Below the pieces are notes generated by a model. The model ran no database searches and had not been told where the DNA came from. It saw only the letters and a list, made by a program, of their open reading frames with translations. A DNA stretch of 14,224 bases from JAZSNA01 sp045536135 (GTDB lineage Bacteria > Pseudomonadota > Alphaproteobacteria > CAAHEQ01 > UBA3637). The stretch spans positions 1 to 14,224 of the forward strand of contig JAZSNA010000009.1 in the NCBI GenBank assembly GCA_045536135.1, written 5' to 3'. Positions 7,684-14,224 of the stretch are shown here, one piece after another (within the stretch, counting starts at the first letter, position 1; every line of letters starts with the position of its first letter). A program made the position numbers and the translations under genes.

Positions 7684-8756
7684 CCAAAAATCCTTTGTAT
7701 TAATCTGGGTATATCCTTCAACAATGTCCATGCGAACAACAGCAACAATAAAAACATCCCGATTTGCATTAAGACATTTTGAGCCTTTTCACTTATCGGT
7801 CGTCTGAAAATTGCCTCTATTAAATAAAGTGTCAAATGTCCGCCGTCAAGAAGCGGTATCGGTAATAAGTTCATAAAACCAATACCAACAGATATTTGGA
7901 CAATAAAAAGCAATAATGCAATCCACCCCATTTTAAATGCATCTCCGGAAGCCTCTGCTATTCCAATCGGGCCCCTTAACCCATCCGCAGAACGTTTCCC
8001 TGAAAGAACTTGTCCCAAATAAATACATGTACTTTTTGTTTTTTGATAAGCATCTTCAACAGACAAAGTAAATGCTTTTAAAAGACTAACTTTATGAAAA
8101 TTAACCGGTGCTTTATAATCTGCGACAATTCCTAAGATTTCCCGTTCTTTTCCGGTAGAGGGTAAAATTAAAGTTTCGATTTTTCCTTCTCGTAAAACTT
8201 TTATTATTAAATCTTTTGTCGGATCAGATAAATAAACATTCATTTTAACTTCTGAAAAGTCATGTATTTTTTCATCATTTAATTCTAATATCAAATCACC
8301 GGACTTTAACCCGATTGTTTGAGCCGGTGAATTCGGTAAGACTTCCGCAATTTTAGGCGGTAATCCGATATGTCCCTTAACATAAAAGAGTATTGTTAAT
8401 ACAATTATTGCGAAAATATAGTTCATTGCCGGTCCGAAGAAAATAATTAAAGCCCGTTTCCATAACGGTTGAGCCATAAATGTTTTTTTCTGTTGTTCCG
8501 GCGTTAATTTTTTAATATCTTTTTTCATACTTGCAGCATCTTCATCACCCAACATTTGAACATATCCGCCCAAAGGTATAGCGCATAACTGCCATATCGT
8601 TCCTTTTTTATCTTGACGAGAACATAAAACCGGTCCAAAACCAACCGAAAATTTTAATACTTGAACGCCACAAAGACGAGCCATCATAAAATGCCCGCCT
8701 TCATGAACAATAACGACAATTGAAAGAACGATTAAAAAAATCAATATATGTATCAT
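7680..8756 (-). CDS. rseP: RseP-type site-2 intramembrane metalloprotease
   Basis: 358 residues, M50B family, in the inner membrane. The zinc motif HEGGH is at 18-22 within the first membrane helix, the conserved GFGP lies at 39-42, and the third metal ligand is Asp304 in NLLPIPLLDGGHL. Further membrane helices are near 101-125, 279-296 and 331-346. There is a single PDZ domain at about 132-200 (VLPNSPAQTIGLKSGDLILELN), whereas E. coli RseP has two. The family clears anti-sigma factors and leftover signal peptides after a first periplasmic cut, and so serves envelope stress control. It starts four bases after the cdsA stop, with GGA about 11 bases upstream as a weak binding site, and overlaps bamA by ATGA. 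dxr, often found beside it, is not present. Confidence 0.95.
   Translation of the reverse strand: MIHILIFLIVLSIVVIVHEGGHFMMARLCGVQVLKFSVGFGPVLCSRQDKKGTIWQLCAIPLGGYVQMLGDEDAASMKKDIKKLTPEQQKKTFMAQPLWKRALIIFFGPAMNYIFAIIVLTILFYVKGHIGLPPKIAEVLPNSPAQTIGLKSGDLILELNDEKIHDFSEVKMNVYLSDPTKDLIIKVLREGKIETLILPSTGKEREILGIVADYKAPVNFHKVSLLKAFTLSVEDAYQKTKSTCIYLGQVLSGKRSADGLRGPIGIAEASGDAFKMGWIALLLFIVQISVGIGFMNLLPIPLLDGGHLTLYLIEAIFRRPISEKAQNVLMQIGMFLLLLLFAWTLLKDIPRLIQRIFG
7691..7696 (-). promoter_or_regulatory. Ribosome binding site deciding the bamA start
   Basis: AAAGGA inside the end of rseP, seven bases before ATG 7683. It supports the start at the signal peptide over the longer frame. Confidence 0.7.
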
Positions 8757-8760
8757 TTTT

Positions 8761-9588
8761 CTAGATTTCCTTTAACCATTCCAAATAGCCCATATTATCT
8801 AGAATTAAGAAGAATGCGACCAAACCGACGGCAAAAATAAATCCGTCAATTCGATCAAATATGCCACCATGTCCCGGAATTAGATTGCTGGAATCTTTTA
8901 AATTTAAGTACCGTTTAATCGCCGATTCAAAGATATCACCAACCTGAGCCACAAAAGCTAAAATAGCTGTTGCATATAAGTAAAACTTCATCGGTAAAGT
9001 ATCTCCGTAATAATGATTACGAGTCAAAACAAAAGCATATGTAATTAAACAAGCCATAACAATACCACCGACCAAACCGGCCCATGTTTTATTGGGACTG
9101 ATTCGCGGAATAAGTTTCGGGCCGCCGATTGATTTACCAAAAATATACCCTCCAATATCTGTTGCCCATACAACAAATAAAACCCAAAGTAAAAAGACAT
9201 AACTATAACTTTGATCTTCATATCCGCTGTAATAGGTCAAATAAACAACCGAAAAAATTGTTAAATCAATATAAAATGTCCCAAAAGATAAAAGCAACTT
9301 TTTATGAGACTTAATATAAACCAATAGGCTGGTCAATAATGTAATTTGTATTGCCGTCGACGGCGTATCCTTTGTTAAAAAGCCAACCATCACGGCCGAA
9401 GAAGCTAAAATAATCGAAACAGGACCTGTTTGGCCAGTAATCATCCGTTCCCATTCCCAAGCCATTAACGCACCCATCGCAGAAACCAAAACGGCAAAAG
9501 GTGTTCCGCCCGTAATAATTGCCCATAAAACTACGGGAGCTAAAATTAAAATAGAAACTATTCTTAAAAGTAAGTTATTTTTTATCAT
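8761..9588 (-). CDS. cdsA: Phosphatidate cytidylyltransferase
   Basis: 275 residues, typical of CdsA. It makes CDP-diacylglycerol from phosphatidic acid and CTP in the inner membrane, the branch point for all phospholipids. About eight hydrophobic segments run through the protein. The conserved DIGGYIFGK is at 144-152, SPNKTWAG at 164-171, and the family signature runs from S222 to D248 (SAIKRYLNLKD, then PGHGGIFDRID). The ATG overlaps the end of uppS by 14 bases; AGGAAA lies about nine bases upstream inside uppS. Pairing with uppS is near-universal in proteobacteria and joins lipid carrier and phospholipid supply. Confidence 0.96.
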   Translation of the reverse strand: MIKNNLLLRIVSILILAPVVLWAIITGGTPFAVLVSAMGALMAWEWERMITGQTGPVSIILASSAVMVGFLTKDTPSTAIQITLLTSLLVYIKSHKKLLLSFGTFYIDLTIFSVVYLTYYSGYEDQSYSYVFLLWVLFVVWATDIGGYIFGKSIGGPKLIPRISPNKTWAGLVGGIVMACLITYAFVLTRNHYYGDTLPMKFYLYATAILAFVAQVGDIFESAIKRYLNLKDSSNLIPGHGGIFDRIDGFIFAVGLVAFFLILDNMGYLEWLKEI

Positions 9589-10285
9589 TTATATTTTCCT
9601 TTTTTAAACTTCCAAAGCGTCTGTTTCGTTTTGAATACCATTCGATGGCACGATCAAGTTCTTTTTCATTGAAATCCGGCCATAATACATCGGTAAAATA
9701 AAGTTCCGCATAACCGGATTGAAGCGGTAAAAAATTACTTAACCGATATTCTCCGGATGTCCGTATCATTAAATCAACATCCGGTATCGATGCCGTATCC
9801 AATGCATTCATTAAACTATTTTCATCAACAAATGTCAAACCATTTTTTATGATTTTGTTAATTGCTCGAATCATTTCATCTCGTCCGCCATAATTTAAGG
9901 CCAAAATTAAACAGCATCCCGTATTATTTTCTGTCTGTTTTATCAAGTCATTCATCATCTTTTGAATATCTTCATCAAAAGCTGTTGAATCTCCAATAAA
10001 ACGAATCCGAACATTCTCTTTAGCTAAGGCTGAAATATCTTCTTTCAGATATTGACGAAATAAATTCATCAATGTTTGAACTTCCTCCGGCGGTCTTTTC
10101 CAATTTTCCGTTGAAAAAGCATACAATGTTAAGTACTCAATCCCTTTTTTTTTAGCCGCCGGCAAAAGAGTCTTTAAAACTTTTGCCCCCTCAACATGAC
10201 CAGCTGTCCGAGGTAATGATCGTTTCTCAGCCCATCGGCCGTTGCCATCCATAATAATGGCCACATGTTTTGGAATATTGATCAA
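9575..10285 (-). CDS. uppS: Undecaprenyl diphosphate synthase (cis-prenyltransferase), TTG start
   Basis: 236 residues. It extends farnesyl-PP with isopentenyl-PP to undecaprenyl-PP, the lipid carrier for peptidoglycan and O-antigen, in the cytosol next to the membrane. HVAIIMDGNGRWA at 7-19 contains the essential Asp13, STENW is at 58-62, and RTSGEYRLSNF at 175-185 is the diphosphate-binding signature. Unusually, the start codon is TTG, directly after the frr stop with no gap; no in-frame ATG or GTG leaves an intact N-terminus, and AAGGTGG lies five bases upstream. Cis-prenyl synthases usually begin just before the PKHVAIIMDG stretch, which fits. The gene overlaps cdsA by 14 bases. Confidence 0.96.
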   Translation of the reverse strand: MINIPKHVAIIMDGNGRWAEKRSLPRTAGHVEGAKVLKTLLPAAKKKGIEYLTLYAFSTENWKRPPEEVQTLMNLFRQYLKEDISALAKENVRIRFIGDSTAFDEDIQKMMNDLIKQTENNTGCCLILALNYGGRDEMIRAINKIIKNGLTFVDENSLMNALDTASIPDVDLMIRTSGEYRLSNFLPLQSGYAELYFTDVLWPDFNEKELDRAIEWYSKRNRRFGSLKKENINDKK

Positions 10286-10846
10286 TTAGACCACCTTAAT
10301 TTCTTCTTCTTTTGTTTTTAACATTGCATCACATTCGGCAATTTTTGCATCCGTTATTTTTTGAATTTCTGCCTCGGCCCGTTTAACATCATCTTCGGAA
10401 CAAAGTCCATCCTTTTCCATCTTTTTGACAGCATCAATTTCATCCCGACGAATAGAACGAATGGATACCCGAGCCGTTTCCGTATACTTGGCTGCGATTT
10501 TACATAATTCCACACGTCGTTCTTCTGATAACGGAGGCAGCGGAATTCGGAGTGTTTGTCCGTCATTCATCGGATTTAATCCTAAATCCGATTCACGAAT
10601 GGCTTTTTCAACCATTTTTATGACACCTTTATCCCAAACGGATACCGCCAACATACGACTTTCCGGAACGGAAACCGATGCAACTTGTTGAAGCGGAACA
10701 ACTGCACCGTATGCCTCAACCATAATCGAATCTAATAAAGCTGTTGATGCCCGACCGGTACGAAGTCCCGAAAAATCTTTTTTCAAGGATTCAATCGTTT
10801 TTTCAACCCGAGCATTCATTTTATTTTTAATTACTTCCAAATCCAT
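10286..10846 (-). CDS. frr: Ribosome recycling factor
   Basis: 186 residues (E. coli 185). With EF-G it splits the post-termination ribosome so that subunits can be reused. The three-helix bundle with a small beta domain is recognisable: FSGLRTGRASTALLDSIMVEAYGA (about 25-48) joins helix 1 to the beta domain, LGLNPMNDGQTLRIPLPPLSEERR lies at about 89-112, and two long charged helices with RVSIRSIRRD in the first complete the protein. GGGAAATT before the ATG is the binding site. The gap to pyrH is 26 bp, the largest in the operon, and there is none to uppS. The order pyrH-frr-uppS-cdsA is highly conserved. Confidence 0.98.
   Translation of the reverse strand: MDLEVIKNKMNARVEKTIESLKKDFSGLRTGRASTALLDSIMVEAYGAVVPLQQVASVSVPESRMLAVSVWDKGVIKMVEKAIRESDLGLNPMNDGQTLRIPLPPLSEERRVELCKIAAKYTETARVSIRSIRRDEIDAVKKMEKDGLCSEDDVKRAEAEIQKITDAKIAECDAMLKTKEEEIKVV
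10291..10297 (-). promoter_or_regulatory. Ribosome binding site for the TTG start of uppS
   Basis: AAGGTGG at the 3' end of frr, five bases before TTG 10285. It supports use of this rare start and implies translational coupling to frr. Confidence 0.65.
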
Positions 10847-10872
10847 AATTTCCCTTTCTTTTTTATATATTT

Positions 10873-11586
10873 TTATTCATCAGATATAACGGAAAATCTT
10901 CCATTTCCACAAACAACCTGTCTCAATTGTCCAACTTCCTGTTTAAAAATAACAATCGGCAATTTCTTTTCCCGAGCCAATGCCACCGCCGTTGCATCCA
11001 TAACTCCCAACTGTTTTTCCAAAACATCTTGATATGATATCCGATCATACCGCTTTGCATTCGGATTTTTCTTTGGATCCGAATCATAAATCCCATCCAC
11101 CGCCGTAGATTTTAAAAATGCATCACACCGAGCCTCTATTGCACGCAATGCCGATGCCGTATCGGTTGTAAAATAAGGGTGTCCGGTTCCCGCCACAAAA
11201 ATAACGATTTGTCCTTTTTGTAAATGATGTAAAACCTTTTTATAACGGAAAGGTTCGCAAACCTGTGGTATTTCCAACGCAGACACCAAACGAACCTCTA
11301 AATTTTCCTTTTGAAAAGCTTGTTGCAAGGCTAAGCCATTAATGACCGTTGCCATCATTCCCATATAATCCCCAACAGATTGATCAATTCCTTTGATTGC
11401 CCCTTTACCACCACGGTAAATATTTCCGCCCCCGACAACCAAACAAATAGAAACACCCAGTTCCGAAACTGACTTTACTTCCCGAGCTATTTCCTGCAAG
11501 CGTTCCGCATCAATTGTATGTTCGCTACTTGCCAACCCCTCGCCGGATATTTTCAGTAAAATCCGTTTAAACCTGGGTGCTTCCAT
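10873..11586 (-). CDS. pyrH: Uridylate kinase (UMP kinase)
   Basis: 237 residues of the amino acid kinase fold. Bacterial PyrH is a hexamer that converts UMP to UDP with ATP and is usually activated by GTP and inhibited by UTP. Motifs in order are LKISGEGLA at 11-19 with the ATP-binding Lys12, GGGNIYRG at 52-59, DYMGMMATVINGLALQ at 73-88, GTGHPYFTTDTAS at 133-145 and TAVDGIYDSDP at 161-171. It starts 16 bp after tsf with AAAGGA seven bases upstream. Its product feeds UTP into RNA and also into UDP-GlcNAc, the substrate of LpxA encoded later in the same operon. Confidence 0.97.
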   Translation of the reverse strand: MEAPRFKRILLKISGEGLASSEHTIDAERLQEIAREVKSVSELGVSICLVVGGGNIYRGGKGAIKGIDQSVGDYMGMMATVINGLALQQAFQKENLEVRLVSALEIPQVCEPFRYKKVLHHLQKGQIVIFVAGTGHPYFTTDTASALRAIEARCDAFLKSTAVDGIYDSDPKKNPNAKRYDRISYQDVLEKQLGVMDATAVALAREKKLPIVIFKQEVGQLRQVVCGNGRFSVISDE

Positions 11587-11602
11587 TTATCAATCCTTTC
11601 GT

Positions 11603-12466
11603 TTATTTTGCTAGCTGTTTACTCACTTCCGCTGCAAAATCTTCTTCTTTTTTCTCAATTCCTTCACCTAATCCGAAGCGGACGAAATCGGCAATTTTAA
11701 CATCACCCAAGATATCGGCCACTTTTTTATCCGGATCCATAACGAACGGTTGTTCCACCAGAACAACTTCATTGTAATACTTTTTAATCCGTCCTTCAAC
11801 CATTTTTTCAATGATATTTTCTGGTTTGCCGGAAGCCTTTGCCTGTTCGGTAAAAATTTCCTTTTCATGAGCAACCGCATTCGGATCCACATCCGCAATT
11901 TCTTTAAACAACGGATTATTCGCTGCAATATGCATGGCGATTTGTTTGCCAAGGGCATTCAATTCATCAGCCGGTTTGTCAGATTCTAATGCAACAATAA
12001 CACCGATTTTTCCCATATTCGGGACAACAGCACTGTGAACATAAGAAACAACAGCCCCTTGATTAACAGATAATTTTTCAAAGCGACGAATTGACATATT
12101 TTCACCGATTTTAGCAATTAAATTGACCAATTCGGCTTTTTCCGCTTCCAAATCCCCACCGTTAAAAACAGCATCCAAGGCTTTGCTGACAAAAGCTTGA
12201 AATTCTGGATTTTTAGCAACAAAGTCCGTTTCGGAATTGACCTCAATCACAGCCCCTTGATTACCGTTTGCTTTAACAGCAACCAAACCTTGAGCAGCAA
12301 CCCGTCCGGCTTTCTTTTCTGCAACCGATAAACCTTTTTTACGTAAAAAATCAATTGCAGCATTTAAATCGCCGTTTGTTTCCGTCAAAGCTTTTTTGCA
12401 TTCCATCATCCCTGCGCCGGTTTTTTCACGCAGTTCTTTCACAATACTTGCTGTAATTTCTGCCAT
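11603..12466 (-). CDS. tsf: Elongation factor Ts
   Basis: 287 residues (E. coli 283). It is the nucleotide exchange factor that releases GDP from EF-Tu. An N-terminal UBA-like domain lies at about 4-41 ([20 protein letters not shown]), and the EF-Tu-contacting TDFV is at 80-83, followed by the duplicated core subdomains. The reading frame stays open 27 codons further upstream, but those encode a Lys/Gln-rich string out of frame with the rpsB tail. The homologous start is ATG 12466, with AGAGGA eight bases upstream. Only one base separates it from the rpsB stop, much closer than in most bacteria, so EF-Ts should be translationally coupled to S2. Confidence 0.98.
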   Translation of the reverse strand: MAEITASIVKELREKTGAGMMECKKALTETNGDLNAAIDFLRKKGLSVAEKKAGRVAAQGLVAVKANGNQGAVIEVNSETDFVAKNPEFQAFVSKALDAVFNGGDLEAEKAELVNLIAKIGENMSIRRFEKLSVNQGAVVSYVHSAVVPNMGKIGVIVALESDKPADELNALGKQIAMHIAANNPLFKEIADVDPNAVAHEKEIFTEQAKASGKPENIIEKMVEGRIKKYYNEVVLVEQPFVMDPDKKVADILGDVKIADFVRFGLGEGIEKKEEDFAAEVSKQLAK

Positions 12467-12467
12467 T

Positions 12468-13307
12468 TTATTTTTCCTCTTCTGTTGTTGTTTGTTCCGG
12501 TTGTTCTTCAACTTTTTCTTCCACGACTTCTTCGGCAACTTCTTCAACTTTTTCTTCTACAACCGTTTCAGCCGGAGCTTCCACGGATTCGCCCAAGTCT
12601 ACACCTTCAGAAGCCAATTCGGCTTTCATACCGTCCAAAATCGTTTCAACCATTAAATCACAATATAAGTTAATCGCTTTAATAGCATCATCGTTTCCGG
12701 GAACGACATAATCAATACCGTCCGGATTTGAATTTGTATCACAAATTGCGACTACCGGAATTCCCAATTTTTTAGCCTCGGCAATAGCCAGGTCTTCTTT
12801 GACCGTATCAATAACGAAAATTAACTGCGGACGTGTATTCATGTTTTGAATTCCGCCCAAAGAAGCAAATAATTTTTCACGTTCCCGAGACAAATTTAAT
12901 TTTTCTTTTTTAGTTAATGCATTGACTTCTTCCGAAGATAACAAAGCATCAATTTCTTTTAATCTTTTAATCGAGGTTGAAACTGTTTTCCAGTTTGTCA
13001 ACATACCACCAAGCCAACGGTGATTAACATAGTATTGTCCACACTTTGTTGCTGCATTTGCCACGATTTCACTGGCTTGATTTTTTGTTCCAACGAACAA
13101 GATTTTTCCACCATCTTTGGCGACTTGATTTACGGCTTTCAAAGCATTTTCAAGCATCGGAACCGTTTGTCCCAAATCGATAATATGAATACCGTCACGA
13201 CGACCAAAAATAAACGGAGCCATTTTCGGGTTCCAGCGACGTGTATGATGTCCATAATGAACGCCCGCTTCAATCAAAGAGCGCATAGTAATTGTCGGAA
13301 TAGTCAT
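12468..13307 (-). CDS. rpsB: Small ribosomal subunit protein uS2
   Basis: 279 residues from the chosen start. It is a 30S head/platform protein needed for S1 binding. The N-terminus [29 protein letters not shown] and the IIDL-QTVPML segment are classic S2, as are [25 protein letters not shown] and [25 protein letters not shown]. The body is followed by an acidic, low-complexity C-terminal tail of about 40 residues rich in V, E and T that E. coli S2 lacks; extended tails are common in alphaproteobacteria. I chose ATG 13307 ([11 protein letters not shown]), which matches family starts and has GAAAGGA six bases upstream, rather than ATG 13322, which adds MKGFK and has a poor site. It is the first gene of the operon and follows a strong promoter and a structured leader. 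Confidence 0.98.
   Translation of the reverse strand: MTIPTITMRSLIEAGVHYGHHTRRWNPKMAPFIFGRRDGIHIIDLGQTVPMLENALKAVNQVAKDGGKILFVGTKNQASEIVANAATKCGQYYVNHRWLGGMLTNWKTVSTSIKRLKEIDALLSSEEVNALTKKEKLNLSREREKLFASLGGIQNMNTRPQLIFVIDTVKEDLAIAEAKKLGIPVVAICDTNSNPDGIDYVVPGNDDAIKAINLYCDLMVETILDGMKAELASEGVDLGESVEAPAETVVEEKVEEVAEEVVEEKVEEQPEQTTTEEEK
12475..12480 (-). promoter_or_regulatory. Ribosome binding site deciding the tsf start
   Basis: AGAGGA inside the last codons of rpsB, eight bases before ATG 12466; it rules in the short form of EF-Ts. Confidence 0.65.
12504..12560 (-). repeat. Imperfect 21-bp direct repeat encoding the acidic S2 tail
   Basis: Two copies (12504-12524 and 12540-12560) differ at one base and are 36 bp apart, encoding VEEKVEE twice in a 12-residue period ([12 protein letters not shown] and [12 protein letters not shown]). 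The in-frame period suggests the tail grew by local duplication. Confidence 0.75.
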
Positions 13308-13313
13308 TTTAAA

Positions 13314-13320
13314 TCCTTTC
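13314..13320 (-). promoter_or_regulatory. Ribosome binding site deciding the rpsB start
   Basis: GAAAGGA six bases before ATG 13307. It overlaps codons of the alternative longer frame from 13322, which makes the shorter start the better one. Confidence 0.7.
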
Positions 13321-13324
13321 ATTT

Positions 13325-13427
13325 TTCCGGTTGAACTTCTGCATAGCGTGGAATTTGAAACCCATTTTCAAACACCGGAACGAATTATTGGAACACCCAA
13401 AATCCGAAGACTATGCATGTTTAATTA
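13325..13427 (-). promoter_or_regulatory. Candidate structured rpsB leader (possible S2 autoregulatory element)
   Basis: Three complementary pairs lie in the leader, read on the minus strand. TGCATAG (13417-13411) pairs with CTATGCA (13346-13340). TTTGAAA (13372-13366) pairs with TTTCAAA (13360-13354) around a five-base loop ATGGG. TTCCGGT (13380-13374) pairs with ACCGGAA (13331-13325). The third crosses the first, so together they would be a pseudoknot ending five bases before the ribosome binding site. S2 is known to repress rpsB-tsf through the 5' leader in E. coli; applying that here is inference. Confidence 0.45.
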
Positions 13428-13434
13428 CAGAGGC

Positions 13435-13463
13435 TTTATACCTGATTTTTTTAAAAGTGTCAA
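13435..13463 (-). promoter_or_regulatory. Strong sigma-70-type promoter of the rpsB operon
   Basis: TTGACA (13458-13463) and TATAAA (13435-13440) on the minus strand are separated by exactly 17 bp, with an A/T-rich spacer. This is a near-perfect housekeeping promoter. Transcription should begin near 13428, giving a leader of about 120 nt before rpsB. No other promoter of this quality was noticed in the gaps of the operon, so it probably drives the whole 12.7-kb run. Confidence 0.82.
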
Positions 13464-13597
13464 GCCTTTTCCCAAAATATTCATAGAAATATCATTATAT
13501 CTTTATTAAAAGAGATAAAATCCATTCTGTTTCAACGATTGTCAGACTTTAAATAAGTATATAAAACTCCAACAAAAAATATGCAGAATAATAATAG
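13464..13597 (-). other. AT-rich spacer after the cysteine-rich gene
   Basis: These 134 bp lie between the stop of the cysteine-rich gene and the rpsB promoter. I see no gene, and no convincing hairpin with a T-run that would end the upstream transcript, so read-through toward rpsB is possible. Confidence 0.5.
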
Positions 13598-14224
13598 TCA
13601 GGAGTTATTTTTTGTACATGAGCACCACTCAGGAACCGATGGACATTCTCCAGGAAGTGTTTCTACCTCATCACCATCATAACATACTTTGGTATATGTT
13701 AATCCATTTTCTGAACAAGTTCCATCTACAGTTTTACTAATATATGCACCCCGTTCTTCATAATAAACACTTGTTTTAACAAACTTATCTATTTGTTGAC
13801 AATCGGTTCCACAAACTTTATATCTTTTCTGTTTTTCCTCCCATTCGCTCGTCTCAGGCTCTAGATCACAATCATTTACATCACAATCATAGTATCTCAT
13901 CCAAACATAGTTGGTATATTCATAAGCCCGACCTTCTGCATTTGGTGGAACACATTCATACTGAGTTTTTCCATCATCATCTATCCAAGTTTTCCAAGTT
14001 CCATTACATCCGCTTCCGCCATTGGAAAAATCTGCTTCCCGAATTTCACATGTACGACTGATACTACCGTAGGTACAAATTCCATCTAGAGCATCTGTAT
14101 ATTTTGCCCATCCATCTACTCCTGCGGTTGTCCAACATGAACCGCTCGCCTCATCATATGGATAATAGATATATCGTTCAACACAGATATCCGCCGAATC
14201 GTTGTTAATTACTTTATATGTGGG
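13598..14224 (-). CDS. Cysteine-rich protein of unknown function (5' end outside window)
   Basis: The frame is open from the window edge to TGA at 13598-13600, giving 208 C-terminal residues; an internal ATG at 13900 is not the real start, because the frame continues upstream with the same composition. There are 15 Cys (about 7%), many Tyr, Trp, Gly, Asp and Glu, and almost no long hydrophobic stretch, which is typical of a secreted or surface protein held by disulfides. Two segments resemble each other: DGIC-x8-C-x13-C (GWAKYTDALDGICTYGSISR) and DGTC-x10-C-x12-C (GAYISKTVDGTCSENGLTY), hinting at repeated modules about 100 residues apart. It ends in WCSCTKNNS. I do not recognise the family. 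It sits upstream of, and is not part of, the rpsB operon. Its signal peptide, if any, lies outside the window. Confidence 0.65.
   Translation of the reverse strand, partial: PTYKVINNDSADICVERYIYYPYDEASGSCWTTAGVDGWAKYTDALDGICTYGSISRTCEIREADFSNGGSGCNGTWKTWIDDDGKTQYECVPPNAEGRAYEYTNYVWMRYYDCDVNDCDLEPETSEWEEKQKRYKVCGTDCQQIDKFVKTSVYYEERGAYISKTVDGTCSENGLTYTKVCYDGDEVETLPGECPSVPEWCSCTKNNS

Noticed and set aside
7684..7731. 16-codon N-terminal extension of BamA
   Set aside because: It would bury the signal peptide and overlap rseP by 52 bases; ATG 7683 has a good binding site and an ATGA junction.
12467..12547. 27-codon N-terminal extension of EF-Ts (Lys/Gln-rich)
   Set aside because: It is the rpsB acidic tail read in another frame; EF-Ts homologues start at the MAEITA position, which has its own binding site.
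13020..13334. Plus-strand frame of 104 codons opposite rpsB
   Set aside because: It is antisense to highly conserved S2 codons, with no binding site or recognisable protein.
13500..13535. Possible terminator hairpin after the cysteine-rich gene (ATCTC...AAAGAT region)
   Set aside because: The stem is only about four A/T-rich pairs with no T-run after it.
1..14224. CRISPR array, tRNA, rRNA, insertion sequence or toxin-antitoxin pair
   Set aside because: I looked for regularly spaced repeats, tRNA-like ends, transposase motifs and small paired genes and saw none; nearly all the DNA is accounted for by conserved housekeeping genes.

Overview
The window comes from an AT-rich, Gram-negative, lipid A-making bacterium, most probably an alphaproteobacterium. 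The evidence is the gene order, the use of lpxI (not lpxH) between lpxA and lpxB, an FzlA-like GST-fold protein, and highly alphaproteobacterial S2, UppS and LpxA sequences. The prepilin-like protein at the left edge has a GRSMVEMLG N-terminus that I associate with uncultured low-GC gut alphaproteobacteria; that placement is from memory and is not proven here.

Almost all genes are on the minus strand, so the window reads right to left. (1) 14224-13598: 3' end of an unrecognised cysteine-rich protein. (2) 13597-13308: intergenic DNA with a near-consensus promoter (TTGACA, 17 bp, TATAAA) and a leader of about 120 nt that can fold, possibly into a pseudoknot near the ribosome binding site. (3) 13307-554: a very compact run of 14 genes, rpsB-tsf-pyrH-frr-uppS-cdsA-rseP-bamA-lpxD-fabZ-lpxA-lpxI-lpxB-fzlA, with gaps of 0-26 nt and three ATGA stop/start overlaps. 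(4) 553-341: an extremely AT-rich spacer holding two copies of a palindromic 20-mer in inverted orientation, one placed as a terminator of the long operon and the other abutting a candidate pilin promoter. (5) 340-1: 5' part of a type IV pilin/pseudopilin-like gene.

The operon couples translation and growth (S2, EF-Ts, ribosome recycling factor, UMP kinase) to envelope construction: undecaprenyl-PP synthesis, CDP-diacylglycerol synthesis, site-2 protease, outer-membrane protein assembly and early lipid A synthesis. It ends with a likely FtsZ-associated division factor. Compared with the usual proteobacterial order, dxr (usually next to cdsA/uppS) and skp (usually between bamA and lpxD) are absent, with no room left for remnants.

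I did not find a clearly new defence or mobile system. The points most worth checking are the rpsB leader, the inverted-repeat pair, the missing dxr, the CPxC motif in the FzlA-like protein and the cysteine-rich protein.
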